DNA of 64,000 nucleotides from an uncultured Roseovarius sp. GTDB taxonomy: Bacteria; Pseudomonadota; Alphaproteobacteria; Rhodobacterales; Rhodobacteraceae. The notes below the pieces were generated by a model. That model had not been told where the DNA came from and made no database searches. It worked only from the letters and a program-made list of their open reading frames with translations. Both the position numbers and the translations under genes were made by a program. How positions within the stretch are numbered: position 1 is the stretch's first letter; each line of letters opens with the position of its first letter. The stretch spans positions 868,029 to 932,028 of the forward strand of contig CANMOU010000002.1 of NCBI GenBank assembly GCA_947499555.1. Direction: 5' to 3'. This document shows, in pieces, positions 33,593 through 42,483 of this stretch.

Positions 33593-33976
33593 TCACTCGG
33601 GTTTGGGAACCATGCGGCCAAGGCTGCGCCCACCCAATATGTGCAGATGATAATGTGGCACATCCTGAATGCCAGCCTCGCCGGCATTGGAAATTGTCCT
33701 GTACCCGTCGTGACCTGCACCGGGCGAAAGTTCCAGCATGTCACAAAGCTTGGCTGAGGCGCGTATGAAATCGATGATTTCCGCCTCGCTTGCCTCGGCC
33801 GCAAAGTGATCATGACAGACATAAGCTCCCTTCGGAATGACCAGAACATGAACGGGGGCTTGCGGTTGAATGTCCCTGAATGCAAGCGTGTGCTCCGTTT
33901 CGAGAACAGTGTCGTTTGGTATCTCTCCGCGCAGTATCTTGGCGAAGATGTTCTGATCGTCGTAAGAATAGGACAT
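33593..33976 (-). CDS. HIT-family nucleotide-binding protein
   Basis: A 127-residue histidine-triad protein. The active-site motif is HYHLHILGG (about residues 108-116), preceded by the conserved FAKILRGEIP near the N-terminus and ISNAGEAGIQDVPH. ATG 33976 is preferred to a TTG two codons upstream. Members hydrolyse nucleoside phosphoramidates or dinucleoside polyphosphates. It starts eight bases downstream of the DUF5928 glycosyltransferase stop codon, so the two are probably co-transcribed. Confidence 0.92.
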   Translation of the reverse strand: MSYSYDDQNIFAKILRGEIPNDTVLETEHTLAFRDIQPQAPVHVLVIPKGAYVCHDHFAAEASEAEIIDFIRASAKLCDMLELSPGAGHDGYRTISNAGEAGIQDVPHYHLHILGGRSLGRMVPKPE

Positions 33977-33984
33977 AGGCAATC

Positions 33985-35562
33985 TCAGTCGGCAAAGAGG
34001 TGGTTGGTTTGTGCAATCTCCATCGCCTTGTCAGGCGGAATTTTCAGAAAATGCTCTAACTGTTCGGCGTTGGCCTCGGGCTCTCTTGATTGTTTGATGA
34101 TGCGGTGATTTTCAAATTCAGCATCGCGAATTCGGTCAGCTTCAAAATTTATGTCACCGCGGATCGTCGGCAAGAGGCGCTCAAGCGTTTCTCTGGGTGT
34201 GCGTTCGCCGGCAAGGCCCACGCGTTTGGCATGACCGATCAGATAGTCGTCTGAAAAGTCGCACTGGATTTCCAGGATTCGCGTTGTCGAACGGTCGCTG
34301 TTGAAATCTTCGAGAAGGTCAATGTTGCCAGGGTCCATGCAAACGATGAGCCGATCGGTCTCGAAGTAGTCGAAAAGCATGCGCATTAGGGCCCGCCGGT
34401 GTCGGGTGCGTTTTCCCAAACTGCCCTGAATGCCCCCTAGATCGGGCAGTTGGGTGTCGTCTTCGTTGAAGAGATATTCAACCGCAGGAACATTGGTGAC
34501 CTGCTTTATGCGTGCCAGAAGACGCTTGGCCACATGCCATTTCTTGCACACAAGGATCATGAGTTCTCTTTCGCGACCCAAAGTGCTTTCTGTTTCCCAG
34601 AACCGCAGCGCGAAGCGCCGACCGATGCGCCCTCTGCCTGACAGGAATTTAAAAAGACTGCGTCCCTCGTCGGAGATTTTGAATTCAGCTTCGTCATTGG
34701 CGTAAAGGGCGCCCAGTCGCGTCTTCAACTCCGTTGCCTCGGGGCTGATCTTGCGCGCAAAGAGCGCGTCCTGGCTAAGAAGCAGATCATAATGATCATT
34801 GTAGAACGTCACCGGCATCCCGTAATCGGTGAACATCAGGAAGGTCAGAGTGCGCGTACGAATTTCATTTTCGGGCACGAGGTGGCGCACAAGTGTCTGG
34901 AAAAAAGTTTCATCGGGGATCCAAGTTGTGCGGAAAAACCGCATCACGTCGCGGCGTTTTCGGGTGAAATCAAGGATCCACTCTATGGTGCGCCGCCGAA
35001 GGCACCACCATTGGCTGCCGATCATGATTTGCAGATCTGACGGGATCTTGCGGGTCAGGCCGAGTTTCTTTTGCAAATTGAAGGATCCGTAGAACAGGCG
35101 TTTGTTTTTCCGCTCATTGAAAAAATGGCGGTAGATCAGCCGCTCTTCTTTCATCCCTGTCTTGATCCAGTCGCTGCCGAAGTAGTCGAAACTTTCGATG
35201 TAATCGATGTCATCGCGATCAAGGAAATCATGCGCGAAATGCGCGGATTTGATCGCAGCACAATCACCCGACAGCATGTAGAAATGCGTGGCGCGCGGGA
35301 ACCGTTCAACGGCGGCTTCGATCGCGTTCAGCGTGGCCTGCACCAATGACCATTCACCCCAACCGCATTTGATACGTTTTCGCGCGAAAACAACATTGGG
35401 ATTGTCGGCAAGAGCCGCGCGAATTTTTTGATATGAGCTTGTTTTTGCGCGTGCATCGAAATGGATCGACATATAATCGCCTGCAGCCGTAAGCATCTCG
35501 GCCTGCCGGATTATGGCATCCGGATCCTTGTGACACAGAAGAATGAAGGCGATTTTAGCCAT
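33985..35562 (-). CDS. Core-2/I-branching (GT14) glycosyltransferase with DUF5928
   Basis: A 525-residue cytoplasmic protein. The first 290 residues form a GT14 beta-1,6-N-acetylglucosaminyltransferase-like domain: KIAFILLCHKDPDAIIRQ, MSIHFDARA, KRIKCGWGEWSLVQATLNAI, THFYMLSGDCAAIKS and the acceptor region GSQWWCLRR with WIPDETFFQTL. The C-terminal 230 residues match DUF5928, which I know only from this architecture in Rhodobacterales. The product is probably a modified surface or exported glycan. A sulfotransferase gene is divergent from it across 147 bp, so the pair may build and sulfate the same carbohydrate. Confidence 0.8.
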   Translation of the reverse strand: MAKIAFILLCHKDPDAIIRQAEMLTAAGDYMSIHFDARAKTSSYQKIRAALADNPNVVFARKRIKCGWGEWSLVQATLNAIEAAVERFPRATHFYMLSGDCAAIKSAHFAHDFLDRDDIDYIESFDYFGSDWIKTGMKEERLIYRHFFNERKNKRLFYGSFNLQKKLGLTRKIPSDLQIMIGSQWWCLRRRTIEWILDFTRKRRDVMRFFRTTWIPDETFFQTLVRHLVPENEIRTRTLTFLMFTDYGMPVTFYNDHYDLLLSQDALFARKISPEATELKTRLGALYANDEAEFKISDEGRSLFKFLSGRGRIGRRFALRFWETESTLGRERELMILVCKKWHVAKRLLARIKQVTNVPAVEYLFNEDDTQLPDLGGIQGSLGKRTRHRRALMRMLFDYFETDRLIVCMDPGNIDLLEDFNSDRSTTRILEIQCDFSDDYLIGHAKRVGLAGERTPRETLERLLPTIRGDINFEADRIRDAEFENHRIIKQSREPEANAEQLEHFLKIPPDKAMEIAQTNHLFAD

Positions 35563-35709
35563 ATCTCAGCGAAGGTCTGCTCTTTTTACGTTTGCTTATA
35601 GTGATAGTCGTGAACAGGCGTTGAATAAACAGCCTTTCTTTGGTTTTTTGTAAGCGGTATTCAGGTGTCACCCGACGCATGCAAAAAGAGCGGGTTTGGA
35701 GGCAGGGAC

Positions 35710-36528
35710 ATGAGCTTTCCCGGGACATGGATGACGGAAAGCGAGAGCGTTGTTTATCGCGTCGTGCCGAAATGTGCGTGTTCGACAATTGGTCAAATCA
35801 TGTATTATTCAGATCACGGCGCATTTTTTGACGGCGACATTCATGATGCGGTCGATGGTTTGCACAAATGGGCTCGTGAAGACAGCCAGCCGTTGATCAA
35901 GGCCAACGTGCGCACGCATACGTCCTATGCTTTCACCTGCGTACGCAATCCCTACACGAGGATCTTAAGCTCGTTTTTCGACAAGATTTGCGGCATTCAG
36001 CGCAACGGGAAACGATATCGAGGCAAGCTCGTTCCGCTTCTTATTCAGAAATATGGCATCGATGTCGGGGGTGAGGACGGACAACAGGAGTTTGATCAGA
36101 TCAAGAGTTTCCGGCGATTCTTGCTTTTTGCACGAGACACGATCCGGTGGAAGCGGCCCATGGATCCGGATATTCACTGGTCTTCCATGTCCGGGCATAT
36201 CTCGACGTTCATCGTGAACGGCGGCACCTATGACAAGATCTTCTGGACCGAGCATTTCAACGATGGGATGGGTGAGGTCCTGAAGCAGATCACCACACCC
36301 AAAAAGATCAATCTGAAGAAAATTCCGCGCTTCAACGAAAGCGAAGGTCACGGGCCGAAACGGTTGCATCCGGTCGAAGATTACTTTGACGATCTTTCAA
36401 TGCATCTGATCAAGGAAATCTACCACCGGGATTTCGAGCTTTTTAAGTATGATTTCGAGAATCCGGGCAACAAGATGCCGATTGGCGAAATTGATCTCGC
36501 TGAGGTGCATGCGAAACTTGGCGAGTGA
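35710..36528 (+). CDS. Sulfotransferase family 2 (carbohydrate sulfotransferase-like)
   Basis: A 272-residue protein starting at ATG 35710 after GGAGG. The PAPS-binding 5'-phosphosulfate loop is VVPKCACSTIGQ (residues about 18-29), and the 3'-phosphate-binding segment is CVRNPYTRILSSFFDKI (about 77-93); together they define the family. EHFNDGMGEVLKQI and the late LIKEIYHRDFELFKYDF are also typical. It transfers sulfate from PAPS to a carbohydrate. Divergent from the GT14/DUF5928 gene. No PAPS synthesis genes are visible nearby. Confidence 0.85.
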   Translation: MSFPGTWMTESESVVYRVVPKCACSTIGQIMYYSDHGAFFDGDIHDAVDGLHKWAREDSQPLIKANVRTHTSYAFTCVRNPYTRILSSFFDKICGIQRNGKRYRGKLVPLLIQKYGIDVGGEDGQQEFDQIKSFRRFLLFARDTIRWKRPMDPDIHWSSMSGHISTFIVNGGTYDKIFWTEHFNDGMGEVLKQITTPKKINLKKIPRFNESEGHGPKRLHPVEDYFDDLSMHLIKEIYHRDFELFKYDFENPGNKMPIGEIDLAEVHAKLGE

Positions 36529-36661
36529 ACTGGCCGTTGCAGGCGCGAATTGCTCTTGCCCGCCGACGGCTTCTGCCGCTCGAACTATCATAGCCGCCGT
36601 CGACTAAGCCGCAGGGACATTGCGACTAGGCCGACCTCTGCTTGTCAGGCCTTTGCCATGC

Positions 36662-37648
36662 TTAGATTAAGCCTGCCTTTGCAAACATCGCCTTTACATC
36701 AGCCTCTGGCCTTGCGCCGTAATGACCGATTACCTCGGCCGCTGCTACGCATCCCATCCGGCCTGCAATATCCAGTGATCTGCCTGTCGCGAGGCCGTAG
36801 AGGAAGCCCGCAGCGAATTGGTCTCCTGCGCCTGTTGTGTCCACCGGAGCCACTTCGTGCACCGGAACAGTCACAGTATCGTTGCCTTCGACCATCACTA
36901 CATCATGGCCAGAGCGGGTGCAGACGATGAGTTTACTTTCTGAGGCGGCTGCCTCGAGAGCTGCGCCCAGATCTTCAGTCTCATAAAGTGATCGCCATTC
37001 GTGCTCGTTTCCGATGACGACATCAAGTTCTCGCGCGATTTTGCGGAAATCGGCGCGATGACGGTCAACGCAGAAAGGATCGGAAAGCGTGATCCCGGCT
37101 TTGCCACCGGCTTTACGGCACGTCCGTGCAGCGTTGAGTAGCGCCTCTTTGCCTTTGTCTTTGTCGTATAGGTAGCCTTCGAGAAATAGCAGCTGCGTTG
37201 ATCCGGTCACCGCTCGGTCCACGTCACCGGTGTCCAGCTCTGTGGATATGCCCAGATACGTGTTCATCGACCTCTCGCCGTCTGGTGAGACAAAGATCAT
37301 TGAACGAGATGTCGGAAGTTCACCATCAATGACTGGCTCATTCACAAAACTCGTGCCAGTTTCTTTCATTTCGGCGACGTAGTCGCGCCCGGCTTCGTCA
37401 TTAGCGACGCGACCTATGAAAGCCGTATCCAGACCCAGTGCGCCGATGCCGGCTATGGTGTTGGCCACCGAACCGCCAGCCATTTGTGTGCGATCTTCCA
37501 TGTTGTCATAGAGGAAGGCGCAGCGTTCTTCATCGATAAGCTGCATCACACCCTTTTCTATCCCCATGCGGTTCAGGAAGTCGTCATCGGCACTGGAAAT
37601 GATATCAACGACGGCATTGCCAATGCCGACAACTTGGTACTTGGTCAT
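36662..37648 (-). CDS. PfkB-family carbohydrate/nucleoside kinase (adenosine kinase-like)
   Basis: A 328-residue PfkB kinase. The N-terminal GIGNAVVDIISS, the substrate-binding MAGGSVANTIAGIGALG (about 56-72), and the C-terminal PfkB signature DTTGAGDQFAAGFLYG (about 277-292) with catalytic Asp in GAGD are all present. The N-terminal pattern resembles alphaproteobacterial enzymes usually called adenosine kinase; sugar kinase activity is possible. It follows nth with a 4-nt overlap (ATGA), so the two are translationally coupled. Confidence 0.88.
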   Translation of the reverse strand: MTKYQVVGIGNAVVDIISSADDDFLNRMGIEKGVMQLIDEERCAFLYDNMEDRTQMAGGSVANTIAGIGALGLDTAFIGRVANDEAGRDYVAEMKETGTSFVNEPVIDGELPTSRSMIFVSPDGERSMNTYLGISTELDTGDVDRAVTGSTQLLFLEGYLYDKDKGKEALLNAARTCRKAGGKAGITLSDPFCVDRHRADFRKIARELDVVIGNEHEWRSLYETEDLGAALEAAASESKLIVCTRSGHDVVMVEGNDTVTVPVHEVAPVDTTGAGDQFAAGFLYGLATGRSLDIAGRMGCVAAAEVIGHYGARPEADVKAMFAKAGLI

Positions 37649-38289
37649 AAGGTCTTTTCCTCAAAGGGGCACAGATCGCGGATAAGGCATGCGCCACATT
37701 TTGGTTTGCGCGCAACGCAAATGTATCGGCCATGCAAGATAAGCCAATGGTGGGCATGCAGTTGGAAGTCTGCGGGGATGTGGTCCTCGATGGCGCGTTC
37801 GACGGCATCAACATCCTTGCCAGGCGCAATGCCGGTACGGTTGCCGACCCGAAAAATATGTGTGTCCACCGCCTGGGCCGGATGACGCCACCACATATTC
37901 AGCACCACATTGGCCGTTTTGCGACCGACACCAGGCAGCGATTGCAAAGCCGCGCGTGAATTGGGCACCTCTCCACAGTAATCTTCAACAAGGATCCGCG
38001 AAAGCTTCATCACGTTCTTGGCCTTGTTGCGATAGAGGCCGATCGTCTTGATGTGCTCGATCAGTTTCTCTTCGCCCAGATCGAGCATCTTTTGGGGCGT
38101 GTCCACGATCTCAAAAAGTGCCTTCGTCGCCTTGTTCACGCCAGCGTCTGTGGCTTGTGCCGATAGTGCGACGGCCACGACGAGCGTGTAGGCATTCACA
38201 TGATGCAATTCGCCCTTGGGCGTCTCTTCGGCGTCGCGAAAACGCGTGAAAATCTCGCGAATGGTATGGTAGTCGAGCTGCTTGGCCAT
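37645..38289 (-). CDS. nth: Endonuclease III
   Basis: A 214-residue DNA glycosylase/AP lyase for oxidised pyrimidines. The helix-hairpin-helix with catalytic Lys is LPGVGRKTANVVLN (about residues 116-129), the catalytic Asp lies in AVDTHIFRVGNR (about 138-149), and the C-terminal [4Fe-4S] cluster ligands follow C-x6-C-x2-C-x5-C in the last 25 residues. ATG 38289 with GGAG upstream gives the usual family length; the frame extends further up without support. It diverges from the Ada-like gene, another DNA-repair enzyme, over 100 bp. Confidence 0.95.
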   Translation of the reverse strand: MAKQLDYHTIREIFTRFRDAEETPKGELHHVNAYTLVVAVALSAQATDAGVNKATKALFEIVDTPQKMLDLGEEKLIEHIKTIGLYRNKAKNVMKLSRILVEDYCGEVPNSRAALQSLPGVGRKTANVVLNMWWRHPAQAVDTHIFRVGNRTGIAPGKDVDAVERAIEDHIPADFQLHAHHWLILHGRYICVARKPKCGACLIRDLCPFEEKTL

Positions 38290-38389
38290 GATTGCTCCTA
38301 TGCCTGCTTCGCGCAGGATGCGCAATATTCGGGTCGCAGGGCCAGGGTGCTTCGCGTAGATTTGCATCATCAGAAAGATGAGGCACAAA

Positions 38390-39241
38390 ATGAACGCTCC
38401 TGCTCATGATGGATATCATTTCAACGTAATGCGGCGCGCCATCGACCTGATCGATGAGGCTGGTCCAGCAATGTCACTGGGCGAAATCGCAGAAAAAATG
38501 AACATGAGCCCGGCGCATTTTCAAAGGCTTTTTACGCAGTGGGTCGGGGTGTCACCCAAGCGATACCAGCAGTATCTTGCGCTGGGGCAGGCCAAAGACC
38601 TGCTCGCCGAGCGGTTCACAACTCTGGACACGGCGCATGAGCTGGGCCTTTCGGGGACCGGGCGTCTCTATGATCTTTTCTTGCGGTGGGAGGCCATGAG
38701 CCCAGGTGAGTTTGCCCGAAAAGGTGAGGGCCTGATGATCTACTGGGGGTGGTTTGACAGCCCGTTTGGTTTGGCGCTGGTGATGGGCACCGAGAAAGGC
38801 ATTTGCGGCATCGGCTTCGCGAATGAGATGGGCGAGGAGGCTTCTATGCAGGATCTGGTGTCACGCTGGCCAAAGGCAGAGTTTGTCGAAGATCCGATGA
38901 TGCTGCGCCCATGGGTGCTGATGGCCTTTGGCGCGGGTGATCAAACGACGGAGAAGACGCCGCTCTACATGATTGGGGCCCCGTTTCAGATCAAGGTATG
39001 GGAAGCCTTGCTGCGCGTGCCGTCAGGTCATGTGACAACCTATTCCGAGATTGCCGAGTCCATTGGACACCCCAAGGCAGTGCGCGCCGTGGGTACTGCG
39101 GTTGGGCGCAATCCGGTGAGTTTTCTGATCCCGTGTCATAGGGCCCTGCGAAAATCTGGAGGATTGGGTGGCTATCACTGGGGCCTTCCGGTCAAGCGCG
39201 CGATCCTGGCATGGGAGAGCGCGAGGGCGGAGGCAGGATAA
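38390..39241 (+). CDS. Ada-like methylated-DNA-protein cysteine methyltransferase with AraC domain
   Basis: A 283-residue protein starting at ATG 38390 after GAGG. The N-terminal 95 residues are an AraC-type helix-turn-helix (LGEIAEKMNMSPAHFQRLFTQWVGVSPKRYQQYL). The rest is an O6-methylguanine methyltransferase: FQIKVWEALLRVPSGHVTTYSEIA, then the active-site Cys in FLIPCHRALRKSG and GGYHWGLPVKR. The N-terminal zinc domain of E. coli Ada, which takes methyl groups from phosphotriesters and switches Ada into an activator, is absent. So it can repair O6-methylguanine but cannot sense damage in the classical way. A terminator follows the stop. Confidence 0.9.
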   Translation: MNAPAHDGYHFNVMRRAIDLIDEAGPAMSLGEIAEKMNMSPAHFQRLFTQWVGVSPKRYQQYLALGQAKDLLAERFTTLDTAHELGLSGTGRLYDLFLRWEAMSPGEFARKGEGLMIYWGWFDSPFGLALVMGTEKGICGIGFANEMGEEASMQDLVSRWPKAEFVEDPMMLRPWVLMAFGAGDQTTEKTPLYMIGAPFQIKVWEALLRVPSGHVTTYSEIAESIGHPKAVRAVGTAVGRNPVSFLIPCHRALRKSGGLGGYHWGLPVKRAILAWESARAEAG

Positions 39242-39244
39242 GAA

Positions 39245-39277
39245 AACGCCCGGGTGATTGGCCCGGGCGTTTTTTTT
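39245..39277. terminator. Bidirectional intrinsic terminator between the Ada-like gene and tauC
   Basis: A perfect 10-bp GC-rich stem (AACGCCCGGG 39245-39254, CCCGGGCGTT 39262-39271) with a 7-nt loop and eight Ts on the plus strand; on the minus strand the hairpin is followed by TTCTTAT. It lies between convergent genes. Confidence 0.92.
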
Positions 39278-39284
39278 GATCGCC

Positions 39285-40595
39285 TTAGATGCGGCCTTTC
39301 CAGGGGATGAGCCAGTTTTCCACCTTGCGCATACCCACTTCGATACCAAATCCGATAACGCCGATCACGATGATCCCAACGATGATGATATCTGTTTGCT
39401 GAAACTTTGAAGCAGTGACGATCATCTTACCCAGACCAACATTTGCCGCCACCAGTTCTGCCGCCACAACCGTGCCCCAACAGACGCCCATAGCCACCCG
39501 TGCACCAGTAAAGATTTCTGGCAACGAGTTGGGCACGATCACCCGGCTTAGAATCTGCCATTTGTTGGCACCCAGAGAATAAGCCGCATGCACTTTCGAA
39601 ATCGCGACCCCCGATACCCCGGATCGGGCAGCGATGATCATGATCCAAAGCGCGGCAAGGAACAGCAGGACGATCTTGCCGGTCTCATCGATACCAAACC
39701 AGATGATAATCAGCGGGATCAGAGCCAGCGGCGGGATAGGCCGCATGAACTCGACAATCGGGTCAAACCATCCACGAGACCAATTTGTCAGCCCCATGGC
39801 GTAGCCGATGGGGATACCAACCAACGCACCCAGGAAAAAGCCGACCAGAACGCGCATCACCGAATAGCCTGTGTGCGCCAATAGCGAAAACCCTTGATAG
39901 CCTTCGGTGTTCAAAAAGAAGAACCGTTCCACCACAATTTCAGGTGCAGGCAAATACAGGCGTTGCATGCGCAGACCAGTGGCAGGTGCGAAGGTGGGCG
40001 TGCCTTTGTCAGTCAGGCCAATTTCGCCTGCTGATGTTTTAATCTTGCCACCTGGCTCAATCGGCTTTCCGTTCAGTGCCGTAATGCGTGAGCCGTCTTT
40101 TTTGGAAACCTCGTCATTCTTCCAGACATCGATGACCTTGAAGCCATATCGCGCAACTGTCGTGCTGTCGTTTTTGGCAAAGCCATCTCCAGGCTCGACC
40201 TCGGGATCGCCGGGTGCCTGGTGCGGGTTACCGTCGGCATCTCGCGTCAATTGGATGTCTTCGCGATAAACCAGCACAGTTACTGTGCCTTCATCGGTGG
40301 TGCCGTCCTCAAGAGTTGCTGTGTATGTGAACGATGTCTCACCTAGAAACGGTCCGGGCATTTTGGGCAGGGGAATAGTAGAGTTTGTAAATGCCACCCA
40401 AAGCCAGAAAAGCGTGACAACTGACAGGATCGAGGCCAGCCGGTTTGCTACGACTGCGCTTTCGTCGCCAAATGTCACCGTCTTCAACTTGTTGAAGCCA
40501 GTGCGTTTGAAGAAGCTCGAAACCAGACGCGATAAGATCAGGTAGCTACCAAAAAATGCGCCGACATAAATCGCAAAGACGATGATTCCGGTCAT
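39285..40595 (-). CDS. tauC: Taurine ABC transporter permease TauC with long N-terminal extension
   Basis: A 436-residue permease; typical TauC/SsuC proteins have about 270-280 residues. The C-terminal 210 residues are a standard binding-protein-dependent permease domain with the EAA-like loop (YSLGANKWQILSRVIVPNSLPEIFTGARVAM). The extra N-terminus has two membrane helices (about 3-24 and 52-71) and a hydrophilic domain of about 140 residues (roughly 78-218), likely periplasmic, containing repeated TVT/VT strands and a GDGFAKND segment. It overlaps tauB by four bases. The extension could be a fused sensing or docking domain. Confidence 0.82.
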   Translation of the reverse strand: MTGIIVFAIYVGAFFGSYLILSRLVSSFFKRTGFNKLKTVTFGDESAVVANRLASILSVVTLFWLWVAFTNSTIPLPKMPGPFLGETSFTYTATLEDGTTDEGTVTVLVYREDIQLTRDADGNPHQAPGDPEVEPGDGFAKNDSTTVARYGFKVIDVWKNDEVSKKDGSRITALNGKPIEPGGKIKTSAGEIGLTDKGTPTFAPATGLRMQRLYLPAPEIVVERFFFLNTEGYQGFSLLAHTGYSVMRVLVGFFLGALVGIPIGYAMGLTNWSRGWFDPIVEFMRPIPPLALIPLIIIWFGIDETGKIVLLFLAALWIMIIAARSGVSGVAISKVHAAYSLGANKWQILSRVIVPNSLPEIFTGARVAMGVCWGTVVAAELVAANVGLGKMIVTASKFQQTDIIIVGIIVIGVIGFGIEVGMRKVENWLIPWKGRI

Positions 40596-41398
40596 GCGCT
40601 TTCCTCCGCTCGGCCCATGATTTCTTCTTCCATGTTCCAGATCATGGAGAGAATTTCTTCTCGGGTGGTGTTATAGTCCTTGTGTTTTTTGACTTCGCGC
40701 AGGTCTTGGCCCACACCCAAATCAGCAAAGGGCAGCCGGTACTCTTTGTGCACCCGGCCAGGGCGCGGGGCCATGACCAAGAGGCGCTCTCCGAGCAGCA
40801 GCGCCTCTTCGACAGAGTGGGTGATCAGGATTATTGTTTTGCCTGTGTCTTTCCACAGATCAAGAACCAGACTTTGCATTTTTTCCCGGGTCAGCGCATC
40901 CAGCGCTCCGAGTGGCTCGTCCATCAAAATCACGTCGGGATCATTGGCCAGGCACCGGGCCAAGGCCACGCGCTGTTGCATCCCACCTGACAGCTCGTAG
41001 ATGGCCTTTTCTTTGAAGTCCTGCAGACCAACGATCTCTAAAAGATGGTCCACTTTTTCCGTGTATGCAGATTTCTGCGCGCCCTTCATCCGGGGGCCGA
41101 AACTGACATTATCGCGGACGTTCATCCATTCAAACAATGCGCCTTGCTGAAAAACCATTCCGCGCTCTGGGTCGGGGCCCTCGACCTTATGCCCATTCAG
41201 CACAATCTGGCCCTCTGTGGGTGCGAGAAACCCTGCGACGATATTCAGAAGCGTGGTTTTACCACAGCCCGAGGGACCCAGAACGCTCATTAACTCGCCT
41301 GACTTGATGTCGAGCGTCACGTTTTTCAGCGCTTGAACATGACCGCCGTCTGGCAGGTCAAAGCGCATTGAGATGTCATCAATAAATAGACCGTCCAC
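40592..41398 (-). CDS. tauB: Taurine ABC transporter ATP-binding protein TauB
   Basis: A 268-residue ATPase starting with GTG 41398 after AGGGGA. Walker A is LGPSGCGKTTLL (residues about 39-50), the signature is ELSGGMQQRVALARCLA (about 135-151), Walker B is DVILMDEPLGALD (about 155-167), and the switch His lies in ILITHSVEEALLLG. These are the features of nitrate/sulfonate/taurine importers. It energises uptake through TauC. Confidence 0.92.
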   Translation of the reverse strand: MDGLFIDDISMRFDLPDGGHVQALKNVTLDIKSGELMSVLGPSGCGKTTLLNIVAGFLAPTEGQIVLNGHKVEGPDPERGMVFQQGALFEWMNVRDNVSFGPRMKGAQKSAYTEKVDHLLEIVGLQDFKEKAIYELSGGMQQRVALARCLANDPDVILMDEPLGALDALTREKMQSLVLDLWKDTGKTIILITHSVEEALLLGERLLVMAPRPGRVHKEYRLPFADLGVGQDLREVKKHKDYNTTREEILSMIWNMEEEIMGRAEESA

Positions 41399-41487
41399 AA
41401 GTGTCCCCTTTTTGGCAGGTCGTCTGGCGCTTTGTGCGCTCTAAAGAAAGACGGGCGCACTAGGCGCCCGCCTTAGATGCTCGTGAT

Positions 41488-42483
41488 TTACTGACCCAGT
41501 GGGCCGGTGTTCACGTTGTCTGCGTAAGATGCTTTTGCCGCATCAATGGAGCCCGCTTCCACAAAGACGTCGGCAACGCCTTTCATGAACTCCTGCGCAC
41601 CACCGCCGAGCCATTTTTCGCTCAACTGGTCTTCAACTGCTGGGAAGACGAATGTACTGATTGTCGCCATTGTGTCCTCTTCGGACATACCGGCGTCTTT
41701 CGCGATGACCGGCAGCATTTTGGCGTGGTTGGCTTCGTCTGCCCACATCGAGTTGGCTTGCGCCGTCACGTCGAGGAACTTGGCAACCATGTCGCCGTTC
41801 TCGGCCACGAATGAAGACGGAGCAGATGTCACGTCAAAGACGAGAATCCCAAGCTCTTCTTTCTCGGCGCCAGTCAGAAGCACGTTGCCGCTTTCTTTCA
41901 TGCGACGCAGTGCGCCACCCCAGCCACAGGCCATGTCGACGGACCCTTGTGCCAGAGCCGCCTGACCTTCGGCAGGAGCCATATCCACAACTTCGAGGCT
42001 GTCGAGCGAGACGCCAAAGTGGCTCATTTGCTTCAGGAAGCCGTAATGTGCAGCTGTGCCGAGCGGAACGGCGACTTTCTTGCCGGCCAACTCCGCAGCG
42101 CTTTCCTTGTCGATCTCAAGACCGGACGACACAACGCAGTTGTCATTGTCGGAGTAGGACACAGCCACGTCGATGATTTGCAGGTCTTGACCAGCGCTTG
42201 TTGCAACGACGAATGGCGGCACACCTTGGCTGACAGAGATTTGCACGTCGCCGGATGCCATCGCTGCGCTCATCGCGGTCCCTGTGTCAAAGCTGACCCA
42301 GTTGACAGTCGCACCGAGTGCTTCGTCATACATGCCCTGCTCTTTTGCAAACTGGAAAGGCATTGGCCATTCCAGGAAGTAGCCAACCGTGATCGACTCG
42401 TGGCCATCGGCCAGAGCAGCTTGCGATCCTGCCATTACGGCCAGACCAGCGGCGGCACCCATGAGTTTAGACTTGAGTGTCAT
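41488..42483 (-). CDS. tauA: Taurine ABC transporter substrate-binding protein TauA
   Basis: A 331-residue periplasmic binding protein with a Sec signal (KLMGAAAGLAVMAGSQAALA, cut near residue 25). The mature protein begins ESITVGYFLEWPMPFQFAKEQG and has the NMT1/SsuA-like fold (NWVSFDTGTAMSAAMASGDVQIS, SQGVPPFVVATSAGQDLQIID). Substrate assignment to taurine rests on the neighbouring tpa gene and on similarity remembered from Rhodobacterales. First gene of tauABC, reading away from tpa. Confidence 0.88.
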   Translation of the reverse strand: MTLKSKLMGAAAGLAVMAGSQAALADGHESITVGYFLEWPMPFQFAKEQGMYDEALGATVNWVSFDTGTAMSAAMASGDVQISVSQGVPPFVVATSAGQDLQIIDVAVSYSDNDNCVVSSGLEIDKESAAELAGKKVAVPLGTAAHYGFLKQMSHFGVSLDSLEVVDMAPAEGQAALAQGSVDMACGWGGALRRMKESGNVLLTGAEKEELGILVFDVTSAPSSFVAENGDMVAKFLDVTAQANSMWADEANHAKMLPVIAKDAGMSEEDTMATISTFVFPAVEDQLSEKWLGGGAQEFMKGVADVFVEAGSIDAAKASYADNVNTGPLGQ

